DNA of 64,000 nt from Littorina saxatilis (lineage: Eukaryota; Mollusca; Gastropoda; Littorinimorpha; Littorinidae). The position numbers were made by a program, and so were the translations under genes. The stretch is taken from assembly GCF_037325665.1 (NCBI RefSeq), contig NC_090249.1, positions 60,192,267 through 60,256,266 of the forward strand, given 5' to 3'. This document shows positions 52,501 to 59,798 of the stretch, one piece after another. Position 1 is the first letter of the stretch, and each line of letters starts with the position of its first letter. Under the pieces are notes generated by a model that did not search any database, was not told the origin of the DNA, and was given only the letters and a program-made list of their open reading frames with translations.

Positions 52501-54440
52501 GGGTTGTGAAAGAGTGAATACTCTTCCATTTACTGAGGCAAACTTTCCTACATGACATTATAGGGCAGTCACCAGTGAGGGGAGGGTTTGAAACAGGTGG
52601 ACAAGGAGCACTTGTGGAAAGTTTGCCTCAATAAAAAGCAAAAGTATTCACTCTTCGTCTAGTTCATCTATTCAACACTAAAGTATTGTAGAGTAACTCA
52701 AAACAAATTTCGAATGTTTATTCTTCTCTACATAAAAATTCACAAGAAAGAGAAATGATAAAGACAACACTGAGTCTCTTTAATGCTAAAGCCAACTCTT
52801 GTATCAGTGCTTACACTGAAGTCAACAAACACTCTTCACCAGGGACATGCTATGCCCAATCATGAAGCTTTATCTTTAGCCAACGCTTAAGCACACTATT
52901 TTAGTCAAGCCCGGCCTTTGGCATAAGCTCTTCATGTGATATCGACAGACTGTCTCCCCACTTTACAGCCCTGGTCACCGACACTCTGAAATAACCCCAC
53001 ATGGGGGGCTCTTTAAATATCTGGGCCACTCCAAAGTTTTATGGCAACTTGTCATTTCTTTGCCAGGCCTAATAAGTACCACTAGAAAAGTTTGTGGATA
53101 AACTGCCCTGAAATAGTAGGGTCCTGGTCTGGACTGGATTACTGTAGTATTATGCAATACACTGTCTCTCTTCATTTGTGCTCAAAATGACAGGCTTTTA
53201 AAAATTAAAAGTTCTTGTTTCATTCACACAATGCAATATATTGTTTTATGCCATTTATTCTTTCACACTATAGGTTTCTTTTAAAGTTTTTCTTTTAATC
53301 TTGCAGTTTCAGTTCTCCTTTACTCCAACTAAAGCATAGTTTTAATTTTTAATAGACCGATGGGTCGAAGATCAGGGACTGTATCGTATTGTTTTATCAC
53401 AATTAAAGGCTCCTATAATGTACCTTGCTTGTTTTTTTTATTAATAGTTTTAATGATTATGCACAAATCAGCACACAATTGAACAGTGAATATGATGGAG
53501 AATATGTTTTAAATGTATATCACTTTGAACAAGTTTGACTTATAATCTTCTTTTGATTAATAACCACCTTCAAATAACTAGAACTACTGTACATGCGCTT
53601 TTTACAAATAAAGAAATGAACAATGAAAATGAAATCATTTTTAACAAAAAAAACAAAATGTAAAGTTCAAAGTCATGTGTGCAAAAGAATCACACACACA
53701 CACACACACACTTCACAAACACATGTGTACACACACACACACAAGCACTCCACTAACACATATGCACGCACACACACACAAACACACGGCAATGATAGCC
53801 CCAGCAGTATAGATCTGTGAACAAACCTTGCCTCTAACACTGCAAGCATACTTAATCAGCTTATTTTGTTTGTCTGCATTCGTTCCTGACAGGCAATTGG
53901 CAAGATCAATTGGTTTATTCAGCTATCAATGGCGACTATTGATTTGGCCAATCTGGCTCTTGCCTGCCGAAAACAAATTCTAATTTGTAGGTGGTGCAAC
54001 ATATCAGGATGTAGCAGACGACTCAACACGGGTCACTTTGAGTCTCTGGCCTCAAGAATGGCCATAGAAAAAAACCCGAATGCAACCTTGTACGTGGCTT
54101 CTGGTTTGTAAAAACAAAGTGACCACCGTTGCATACACTGCATGCTCTTCTTTTCTGTAGCTCTCCACGCGATGCTTGTGTTTTTGAGGGGGTGGTGGTT
54201 CTGTTCAAGTTACCATTATTTGACTATACAGAATATTATCTTAAAGACAAGACAATCGCCTCTGGTTATTATGTCTGAGACAAGAAAAGCAGAGCACAGA
54301 CAAAAACAAACACAACCATGGACGCAAAAAATGAGAGTCGAATGCTACTTTCCTCCCTCTCGCGATTCGAACCCCAACTGATCTCACCTTGCGGATTGAG
54401 TGCCAAAAGGGGCTCCACTAAACTTTTTCTGCAGATCCAT
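34438..54440 (-). CDS. Sperm-tail PG-rich repeat protein, LEXM/CIMAP2-like (11 coding exons)
   Basis: Exons, transcript order: 54388-54440, 52126-52213, 48438-48455, 45163-45333, 44620-44742, 42865-42999, 40276-40419, 37277-37444, 36547-36675, 35562-35686, 34438-34564. All GT-AG; 426 residues, close to about 410 in vertebrate LEXM. Seven exons begin at or near a PG repeat: LGPGMY, LGPGSY, LPGPGTY, LGPGTY, LGPGQY, VPGPGSY and the degenerate VGAGRY. Such SHIPPO/STPGR repeats occur in proteins bound to ciliary and sperm-tail microtubules. The block GPGWSRQYEVERMAALPHLL after repeat 1 and the single-copy head with GVHPNSK point to LEXM (now CIMAP2) rather than ODF3 or STPG1/2; this rests on memory of the family. 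A TAA directly after exon 10 overlaps its splice donor and would give a 385-residue form. Introns are packed with minisatellites and mobile elements. Confidence 0.82.
34981..35040 (-). repeat. SINE S1, 5'-truncated tail
   Basis: 60 bp matching the S1 3' end (reverse of GTTAAACACCAAATAAAGAA), flanked by exact GATGCTATAT repeats at 34971-34980 and 35041-35050. A clear target-primed insertion. Confidence 0.88.
35104..35500. repeat. GTGTGTGAGAAAGTGGT minisatellite
   Basis: Variable-length units of about 15-30 bp built from GAGAAAGTGGT and (GT)n, with some TTCATGCGTTTGTG units. It lies in LEXM intron 10. Confidence 0.85.
35562..35686 (-). CDS. LEXM-like coding exon 10
   Basis: Acceptor GTGCGTTACAG; encodes NPVGAGRYDIQKFEEAQHRN, then SVFKSKSGKPSFVFEKFL and AA of a Lys codon. 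Donor GTAAGAG overlaps the in-frame TAA, so unspliced RNA ends here. GAGRY is a degenerate PG repeat. Confidence 0.85.
35888..36376. repeat. 61-bp minisatellite, 8 copies
   Basis: Unit GAAATAGAGTAACAATGTAA plus CCCCCTCCACCATCAAGTAGATATAAAGGACAATTAGGGCA; copies nearly identical. LEXM intron 9. Confidence 0.93.
36547..36675 (-). CDS. LEXM-like coding exon 9 (PG repeat 6)
   Basis: Acceptor CACATTTCAG, donor GTGAGTGG, symmetric phase 0. Encodes NVPGPGSYEPGQLTKPK then QPGFLSSAERVD and FFTGNF. Confidence 0.88.
36995..37136. repeat. Long perfect-arm hairpin (snap-back element)
   Basis: Left arm ACAGTTAATCTGTGAAACCA...AATTAACTG and right arm CAGTTAATTCATGTATTACC...GATTAACTGT pair over about 60 bp with a short loop and one bulge. 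Probably a fold-back MITE. LEXM intron 8. Confidence 0.88.
37277..37444 (-). CDS. LEXM-like coding exon 8 (PG repeat 5)
   Basis: Acceptor TCATTGACAG, donor GTGTGTGG, symmetric phase 0. Encodes KLANLGPGQYEMKSSLDSWS, then KRKGKFGTVAQYPNPPVERI and CPRAQ. Confidence 0.88.
37743..39403 (-). mobile_element. LINE fragment, 3' end with (GAGTT)n tail
   Basis: Minus-strand frame 39403-38915 reads HANTDQILKKAHTRMYCLRK, LRSFSVRNDILQMFYLSTVG and SVLTYACVCWGGNLS: the C-terminal end of a non-LTR reverse transcriptase protein as in CR1/L2/jockey-like LINEs. The 3' UTR is split by a family C element (38068-38868) and ends in a (TGAGT)n tail at 37743-37770. 5' truncated; clade uncertain. It lies in LEXM intron 7. 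Confidence 0.75.
38068..38868 (-). mobile_element. Family C Helentron-like element, copy 2, nested in the LINE
   Basis: Minus-strand copy of 26548-27377 with the same 5' hairpin and GGGCTTTGCCCTTCTTGTT end. Over 90 percent alike by eye across most of its length. Confidence 0.78.
39431..40141. mobile_element. piggyBac-like non-autonomous element
   Basis: TTAA at 39427-39430 and 40142-40145; TIRs CCCCTTCACTGCC at both ends. CCC-starting TIRs with TTAA duplication are the piggyBac signature. A short plus-strand frame from 39693 (MAAESWTSTRRPVFKRYSVL, then EALQEVIYGL) could be a transposase start, but no catalytic domain remains. Confidence 0.78.
40276..40419 (-). CDS. LEXM-like coding exon 7 (PG repeat 4)
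   Basis: Encodes GSHLGPGTYNFVSSTQELST then IRGPYDLFSGDRNKPISDG and HFAAP; donor GTCAGTGC. The first 45 bases and the acceptor (TGTTTGCAG) are also present in seven upstream tandem copies (40465-41078). Only this copy continues into the exon body. Confidence 0.88.
40375..41078. repeat. Splice-junction array at LEXM exon 7 (90-bp unit, 8 copies)
   Basis: On the minus strand each unit is GTGTTGTTGTGTTTGCAG|GGATCTCACCTGGG... plus 45 exon bases, then CTCTTTTCCCGGTAACAG. All eight keep AG. Extension from an upstream copy meets an in-frame TAA in every unit. The two copies nearest the exon body keep GPG; the outer six read GHG. Confidence 0.92.
41217..41342. repeat. 15-bp tandem repeat, about 8 copies
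   Basis: AGTCCTCCGTAAGAC repeated, immediately joined to the 64-bp array. Confidence 0.92.
41338..42700. repeat. 64-bp minisatellite, about 21 copies
   Basis: Unit AAGTGGCTACAAAACACCTC plus TCACAGTGAAGAGAAAGGCATACCATTCCCTCAAGAGCAGATGC; differences are mostly single bases (CATACC/CATTCC). LEXM intron 6. Confidence 0.93.
42865..42999 (-). CDS. LEXM-like coding exon 6 (PG repeat 3)
   Basis: Acceptor TGACCTTACAG, donor GTCAGTAT, symmetric phase 0. Encodes NALPGPGTYGKGGIPHTEIE then EKALRSMSTKGMMDAYSG and PRHQPSV. Confidence 0.88.
43163..43300. repeat. Interspersed repeat (TTCTTCTTCTGCGTTTATGG type)
   Basis: Also at 58622-58860 and about 63905-63985, sharing GCTGAAAC...CCAC, ACGTGTATGACAGTTTTTAC and CCGCCATTTAG. 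Probably a SINE or LINE piece, family unknown. Confidence 0.55.
43362..44466. repeat. 18-bp minisatellite, about 61 copies in blocks
   Basis: Unit GCTTGATTGAAACATGTC with two variable sites (AAACATG/AAAGATG and TCG/TTG). Four unit types form runs along the array. Length 18 leaves several frames open for over 370 codons. LEXM intron 5, non-coding. Confidence 0.95.
44620..44742 (-). CDS. LEXM-like coding exon 5 (PG repeat 2)
   Basis: Acceptor TTTGTTACAG, donor GTGAGTGC, symmetric phase 0. Encodes KRKLGPGSYNIKDFVQTLDE then KPCSVRGICDGRAGRFGREI and I. Confidence 0.9.
44775..44975. repeat. 45-bp tandem repeat, about 4.5 copies
   Basis: Unit GGTTTAGCCAGGGACATACC plus ATGAATGTGTCGGGTCTATGTCTCT, starting about 33 bp upstream (in transcript sense) of the exon 5 acceptor. 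Confidence 0.9.
45163..45333 (-). CDS. LEXM-like coding exon 4 (PG repeat 1 and conserved block)
   Basis: Acceptor CTGTTTGGCAG, donor GTGAGTAG, symmetric phase 0. Encodes TRKLGPGMYQPDMGGFHPKA, then GPGWSRQYEVERMAALPHLL and HKDQWQERQML. The W-containing block is what points to LEXM. Confidence 0.92.
45390..45566. mobile_element. TA-flanked MITE
   Basis: TIR CAGTGGAACCCCCCTTTTAA and its complement, truncated by a G run (about 20), ending AGTTCCACTG; TA on both sides. Same family as 19776 and 23241. Confidence 0.8.
45567..46629. other. LEXM intron 3, left part: nothing recognised
   Basis: AT-rich sequence with a short ACACAGTGTCCATCTACTGT duplication near 46280-46320. No gene or element recognised. 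Confidence 0.4.
46630..46839. mobile_element. MITE with about 65-bp TIRs, copy 1
   Basis: AATAGACGA, GGGTTTGTATGGGTTGTGAA and AGAGTGAATACCCTTGCTTT appear at the left and, inverted, at the right. A relative lies at 52464-52668. Confidence 0.65.
47093..47275 (-). repeat. tRNA-SINE S2, 5'-truncated, minus strand
   Basis: Complement of the 3' half of the element at 47702 (ATAGGCCGTGAAAAGTAGGA, ATGCGTGATGTATTGTGTAA). It is flanked by a direct repeat of about 40 bp (TTCTTCATAGCGGTTTGCCA near 47051 and again near 47295), longer than a usual target duplication. Confidence 0.72.
47702..48233 (+). repeat. tRNA-derived SINE S2
   Basis: Head with pol III box A (TGGCCGAGTGGTAATGC) and box B (GGTTGCGAGTTCAACCC), then a conserved central domain (TTCGGATGAGACGAAAAACC, GTGCACGTTAAAGATCCCAC) of the deep animal SINE type, and two tails: one to about 48130 and, after an (AAAATAA)n stretch, another ending CATATTGATTGATTGA. 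Not a functional tRNA: no closed acceptor stem. Confidence 0.82.
48234..49143. other. LEXM intron flanking microexon 3: nothing else recognised
   Basis: Apart from the 18-bp exon at 48438-48455, I see no gene, repeat or element. Confidence 0.4.
48438..48455 (-). CDS. LEXM-like microexon 3 (18 bp)
   Basis: Acceptor TCTTACTTTTAG, donor GTAAGGTA, encoding KEQSGK. It joins exon 2 (ending STDEL) and exon 4 (starting TRKLGPG) in phase 0. Exons 2 and 4 also join directly in frame, so it may be a cassette exon or a chance match. Confidence 0.4.
49147..49776. mobile_element. PIF/Harbinger element, internally shortened
   Basis: TIRs AGCTAGGATTCCATTCTTAC at 49147 and inverted at the right end (to 49776), with TTA duplications at 49144-49146 and 49777-49779: the PIF/Harbinger target signature. 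A plus-strand frame from 49293 encodes RHRWWVHVILEKRRQFGTYH and LVQELQLDGERFQQYFRL, the N-terminal part of a Harbinger nuclease. The DDE region is absent. Confidence 0.85.
49293..49560 (+). pseudogene. Harbinger transposase N-terminal remnant
   Basis: Begins MAPHWSRLMQTVIHNEEQFM; the WWVHVILEKR and HHLVQELQLDGERFQQYFR motifs are shared with HARBI1-like nucleases. It stops before any catalytic Asp, then runs into GC-rich terminal sequence. Confidence 0.75.
49780..50344. other. Intronic spacer, possibly the edge of the DIRS-like fossil
   Basis: No open frame with family motifs. G-rich run near 50235. It may include the left end of the retroelement fossil that follows. Confidence 0.3.
50345..51270 (+). 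mobile_element. Broken DIRS-like (tyrosine recombinase) retrotransposon fossil
   Basis: Two recognisable parts remain: a gag-like segment (RKIVEGKSIDLAILLAKSF) and the C-terminal end of a tyrosine recombinase (FRIGAATTAV and ILGRWKSQAVRVYIR), as in DIRS/Ngaro elements. An SGNH-like motif, DGVHLSEWGNTLFV, follows near 51180. The element is broken and most of its body, including the reverse transcriptase, is missing. Ends and age cannot be set from one copy. Confidence 0.6.
51271..52100. other. LEXM intron 2, left part
   Basis: Contains a short direct duplication (CAGTAACTTTAACGATATCT at about 51353 and 51379) and a G run near 52000. The stretch 51266-51660 might still belong to the retroelement fossil; no family motif is seen. 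Confidence 0.35.
52126..52213 (-). CDS. LEXM-like coding exon 2
   Basis: Acceptor TGTTATGCAG, donor GTAAAAAA (weak at +5). Encodes FSVCGVHPNSKMPGSFTETA then YDRKSTDEL, completing the Arg codon split after exon 1 and ending in phase 0. Confidence 0.82.
52285..52405. repeat. CA-rich microsatellite with ATACCGCAC units
   Basis: (CA)n with regular ATACCG interruptions, directly upstream (transcript sense) of exon 2. Confidence 0.9.
52464..52668. mobile_element. MITE, copy 2
   Basis: Shares TAGACGA ends, GTTTGTATGGGTTGTGAAAG and GAGTGAATAC with 46630-46839; the inner part (GTTTGCCTCA inverted) differs. Confidence 0.62.
52669..54387. other. LEXM intron 1, right part
   Basis: No gene recognised. 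Contains (CA)n tracts at about 53690-53790; the rest appears unique. Confidence 0.4.
54388..54440 (-). CDS. LEXM-like coding exon 1
   Basis: ATG at 54438-54440, encoding MDLQKKFSGAPFGTQSA and AG of an Arg codon; donor GTGAGATC. FGTQSxRF is the kind of head expected for the family. An upstream ATG in frame was not sought exhaustively. Confidence 0.78.
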
Positions 54441-55913
54441 GGCAGCCGTTGTTGATGTGGTACTCCTTTCCGACTGCCTCTGTTCCCTGAAAGATAAGTG
54501 CTGGTCCTAAAATCCTGCAGTCGTAACTGTTCTGAGAGACCCCATGCGCGCGCTCAGCCACCCAAGCTTGACCCCGGGGTTGTTTCCAACCAAGCAGCAC
54601 GCTTGGCAACTGAGAAGTAGCTCGGTGCTCATGCTGATACGCATTCTAGAAGGGTAGTATTTTTCGTTCCTTTTCTTTTCTTTTCGTCAGAGGTCGAGGG
54701 AGAAGCAGTGAGGACTTTTTTTTAACACATTGAAACGAAAAATAAGTACCAAACAATTATTCGTCATACTTCGAACATTCAACCAAAGGGGAGAAAACAC
54801 GTATATATGTCGTCTGCTACTAGGCTGAGTGGTTCCCACGAAGAAATAGTTTCAGTGCTGGAGAGCTCAAAAGCGTTCCCTGTACTTTCTTCGAATTAAC
54901 TAATCTTTTAGTTTTAGATTAATACTGAACATTTGAAAAATATCCACGTGTGCATTCCTAAAAATAGTGTGTACTGGCGCACTCTGAATTCATGTCATTT
55001 TAAACAGAGATACTGTAGCATGTTTTAAAAGTGTAGGTCATGTTCCTTCAAGGGAAGCATGAAAGGGAGTTTATGATTTGTTTCTGTGTGCCAATTTGGT
55101 ATTCCGTTGCTCAAAATCCCATGTAAGATGTTCTATTTCGACTATTTCAAGGCATTTTTATATTTAGTCAAGTTTTGACTACAGATCTGCATGAAACTTT
55201 ACGTACAAATTCTTCCAGATGTTATTCCCAGATCATTTTTGTCCCTTTTAGTCACTCTGTCAGCATGAAAATAAAAGATCAACACAAAAAATACAGCCCA
55301 AACCAATGAAAATGAAAAATACTACATGAGCTAAAGCTTCGCTAGCCTAAACCCGTCTCTGTGAAGTATGCGAACGTAGTGCCTGAATAACTTATTTTCT
55401 TAAATTATGAGTACACTTTCAGGAGAGCAAACATGGCATATATATTTTTTAGTCAGGAAATGATAAAGAATAAAATGGAATAATTTTTGGATAAAAAAAA
55501 AATTGATTTTAATATTTTTAATGACCAAACTCATTATTTTTCAAGCTTCCATGCTGAAATGCAATCCAAGTCTGGGCTTTGTCGAAAATTGCTTGACCAA
55601 AATTTAAATAAATTTGATCGAAAAATGAGAGTGACGGTACGGTGCCACCTCAACTTTGACAGAGGTTCACATATCTTTGGGCCAGTTACAACGGTTTACC
55701 TTGCACCAGAAATTCTATCGATATGCCAGCACCGAGACCTAACGCAAGTGGCACAGTACTTGCTCAAGGGTAAAGCAAAAATGCAGAGGCGCTCCGCAAA
55801 CCCATGTAACTAGGCCCAGGACTATTGCTTGATAGTTTTTGCCCTACTTCGTCTTTTTTTTGCAATAGAACACACAGCCTAGTTGAAGATGAGCAACATG
55901 TCTGCACTGGTAT

Positions 55914-56049
55914 CATAGCTGCCAACCTTCTGAAGTCAAAATACAGGAGCCAAGGGGTCAAGGGAGACCGTTTAGTCTTGAATATGAGCGGGCAGAAGTT
56001 GTAAAATTCGGGAGATTCCCGGATTTTCCGGTAGGGTTGGCAGCTATGT
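55914..56049. mobile_element. Small MITE with CATAGCTGCCAAC ends
   Basis: Left CATAGCTGCCAACCTT, right AGGGTTGGCAGCTATG. Same termini type as the larger element at 61542-63511. Confidence 0.65.
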
Positions 56050-56140
56050 TGTATGTATTGTTTTCATGTTCATGTGTGTGAGGGAGAGAGCGAGAGAGAG
56101 TAAATTTTATTTTCCAAGGGTGACAGAATAAGCATGCATC

Positions 56141-56198
<58 letters not shown>
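56141..56198. repeat. (GA)n microsatellite
   Basis: Pure AG tract of about 58 bp; a similar tract lies at 59715-59795. Confidence 0.9.
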
Positions 56199-56200
<2 letters not shown>

Positions 56201-56918
56201 TTAATTCTATTGAATTGAATTTTATTTTTCGAGGGTGGCAGAATAAGCATGCATCAGAGAGAGAGAGGCTGCACATCATACAGTCTTTCAGATTATTTCA
56301 ACCTCATTCATGCAACAAACCCAAGTCAAAGCTTCTCTTTATTTCAAGTATATCATTATTTAATTCTTCTTTTTTTGCATTTTTTTCCCGTTTCTTTTGT
56401 TTGTTTGGTTTGTTCTCACATGAAAAAATGCACATTGTGAACAAGAGCCGAGATGAACAAGAGATAAATGAACGACACACCGTTTGCTGCAGGAGGTGTC
56501 ACGCTCAAACACCTTCAAAAATAGAAAACTTCGGCAATAAATACACAAAGTACACCTCAATATACACTGCACATTTCATCACTTTCTTCATATTTGTACA
56601 GGTAAAAGGATTGGCAGGCTGACGATAAAAAGAAAATGCTATGAACATGAACGGTACAAATCGGAAATGAATGAACAGGAATGAACATGGAACAATGAAC
56701 ACAGGCACACGTCTCCACTGTCACTCACGCACAACAAAATAAAAATTTGTTCCAATGAAACAAACGAGTGTTCAGCGCGCTAGCCAGCTCCACCTTTCTC
56801 CATTCAACAGACCAGCAGAGATGATGAGGCGAGGGTGACTCCAAATATACAAAGAATGAATGGATGAGATGGCCACTGTCATCAATATCTAACTTTTATA
56901 AAAACCAACAACAAGGTT

Positions 56919-57146
56919 CTACAACACAAAGTCAGGATCATCATCACTGTCATTGTCACTTGCGTCAGCCTTCTTTCGCTTCTTTTTCTTCTTCTTGGGC
57001 GGGAGGGACTTGGGCGTTGAGGAGGATATGAGGAGCTTGGGCGTTCGGTGCCGGTGGGGTTTCTGTTCGGAGCGTTCTCGTCTGTGGTAGTAGTAGGGGA
57101 GCTTGGCTTTGGGCGTGTTGTTCGCCACAGGCGTGCCGGGTTTCTC
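56919..57146 (-). CDS. NIPBL: NIPBL last coding exon
   Basis: Acceptor GTTGCTTTGCAG. Encodes EKPGTPVANNTPKAKLPYYY, a basic Ser/Thr-Pro-rich tail with PPKKKKKKRKK and acidic DNDSDDDPDFVL, then stop. Disordered tail with a bipartite-like basic cluster. Confidence 0.85.
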   Translation of the reverse strand, partial: EKPGTPVANNTPKAKLPYYYHRRERSEQKPHRHRTPKLLISSSTPKSLPPKKKKKKRKKADASDNDSDDDPDFVL

Positions 57147-59709
57147 CTGCAAAGCAACACCAACAATCACATTTACCATGGTACATAACATCACTAACTT
57201 TCTCAAATACAAAAACGTGAGCTTTCAACAGAGAACATAACACCAGGAACATTTTCAAATACAAAATTATCAGTTTTCAACAGATTTCTTTCAGATCCTT
57301 ATTTTCTTCTAGCTCCCATGTGCCCTACTACTTGTCAAACTGCCAAAATTCCAACCACATCATAGCATGCACGCACACTTCTCTCCAAAACATTAAAGTC
57401 TAACAAGACCTTCACATTACTTCAACATCAGTGAACTAGTTTCTCAGTCTTGATTTTAGAACTTTGACATTGAATCTCTTTTTCAAGTTGGCATGGTAAC
57501 AGGGGAATGTAGAAGAGCCTAAAACTGACCCATGATAGCAAAATAATACAGACATTCCAAGCCTAAAACTGACCCATGATAGCAAAATAATACAGACATT
57601 CCAAGCCTAAAACTGACCCATGATAGCAAAATAATACAGACATTCCAAGCCTAAAACTGACCCATGATAGCAAAATAATACAGACATTCCAAGCCTAAAA
57701 CTGACCCATGATAGCAAAATAATACAGACATTCCAAGCCTAAAACTGACCCATGATAGCAAAATAATACAGACATTCCAAGCCTAAATCTGACCCATGAT
57801 AGCAAAATAATACAGACATTCCAAGCCTAAAACTGACCCATGATAGCAAAATAATACAGACATTCCAAGCCTAAAACTGACCCATGATAGCAAAATAACA
57901 CAGACATTCCAAGCCTAAAACTGACCCATGATAGCAAAATAATACAGACATTCCAAGCCTAAAACTGACCCATGATAGCAAAATAATACAGACATTCCAA
58001 GCCTAAAACTGACCCATGATAGCAAAATAATACAGACATTCCAAGCCTAAAACTGACCCATGATAGCAAAATAATACAGACATTCCAAGCCTAAAACTGA
58101 CCCATGATAGCAAAATAATACAGACATTCCAAGCCTAAAACTGACCCATGATAGCAAAATAATACAGACATTCCAAGCCTAAATCTACAAACAAACAAAA
58201 AAGCTGTCATATTCATTTTTGAAGTACCGGTACATGTCTGAAACTGACTTGTGAGAGCAAAAAAGTAAATCAATTCTGAGCCTAAATCTACACACAAACT
58301 GTCATAATCATACACTATATAAAGTTTGCAACAAAGTGAAGTTTCAGCAAAAAGTGTCATGCGAGTTTATGATTTGTACTGACCATTCCGTCGACAGGTT
58401 CTCCCTCTGGGTGGACCCCGTCAACAGCCATGGCCGCGTTGCTGGCGTCACCTCCATCCCCGTCATGGGCCGGCGACTTCCTGCTGGGCGTGGCCGCTCC
58501 CGTGCTGTGCTGCTCGTCTCCACTGTCGTCCTCGTCCGCAGGGTCGATGCTCATCATCAGGTCACGGAACTGACACGACCACAGTGCAACATTAGTCAAC
58601 TGAAGGGACCGAGATACACAGATTCTTCTTCTTCTGCGTTCATATGCTGAAACTCCCACGTTCACTTATGTTGTTTTTAAACGTGTATGACAGTTTTTAC
58701 CCCGCCATTTAGACAGACATAAACCCCGCCATTTAGACAGACATACGCCGCTTTCGGGGGAAGCCTGCTGGGTATTTTTCATTATCTATAACCCACCAAA
58801 CGCCAAGATTGATTACAGGATCTTTTTCGTGAGCACTTTGTCTTCTGACCCGAATTTCCCAGCATTGGGGTAATAGAGTAAATGAAATGAAGAAAATGAA
58901 ATGTGATTATGAAATATAACTGACCTCCAGGTACTCGTCGACCAGTTTCTGTCGTTTCTCGTCTTCCTCGGGGTCAGCGTCAAAGACAGAGCGCAGTTGA
59001 TCCAGCGTGTGCTGGGGCGTGAAGCGAATGATGTTTTTACGGTTCAGCGGCTTGTCAAAAACCTTTGCAGCCTCTGTAGGGGAGTAACGATGGATCTTGC
59101 TGCAGAAACAAATCAGAGAAATGCTATGTCACAGTACCAAAGGAAAGAAAAAACTACTACGGAAAACTGCGTAAGTGGTGTGGACAAAATGGCCATACAC
59201 GGCCCAACTCATGCAAGAAAAAGCACCAACAATCTGTACATTTTAAAAAATTATGACGAGCTTACCTGAGTAAGTCAAGTCTCATTGTACAGTAAAACCT
59301 GCGAGCAAAGGACGCTCTTGGGGAGCCTTGCCACTGTCCTTTGTAGCAAGGTGTCTTTTCTTATGAATATGAATGCGCTAACATTTTTTTGGAGAAAAAA
59401 AAACCAACAGCCAAATGAATTACATGATTGTTTGTTAGTGGTACATGTAGTTTTATTGTATGTATGTGTGCATGTTTATATATAAATGTAAATAGAGTGT
59501 CTAAGCATGTTTAGTTCTTTCATTTTCTTTCATTACATGTAATAAAAATGAAAACCAAAACTTGATGTTCAGAAAAACAATTGTTAATAAAAATTCCAAA
59601 CTGTGCATTAGTCATGCAGAAAGTGACAAAGAGAAAAAGTTCAAGGATAGTCTGCAACATGAATGTACAAAACCACAATCAGTAAGTTTATCACTGGGGT
59701 TTGCAGAAA

Positions 59710-59798
<89 letters not shown>

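Larger units (their letters stand above)
54441..56918. other. Spacer between LEXM start and NIPBL end
   Basis: Holds the LEXM 5' flank, a rearranged family A piece (55157-55680, both orientations), a hAT-like MITE (55914-56049), a (GA)n tract (56141-56198) flanked by two copies of GACAGAATAAGCATGCATCA-like sequence, and the NIPBL 3' UTR. A TTTATT at 56338-56343 is a possible NIPBL polyadenylation signal on the minus strand. Confidence 0.5.
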
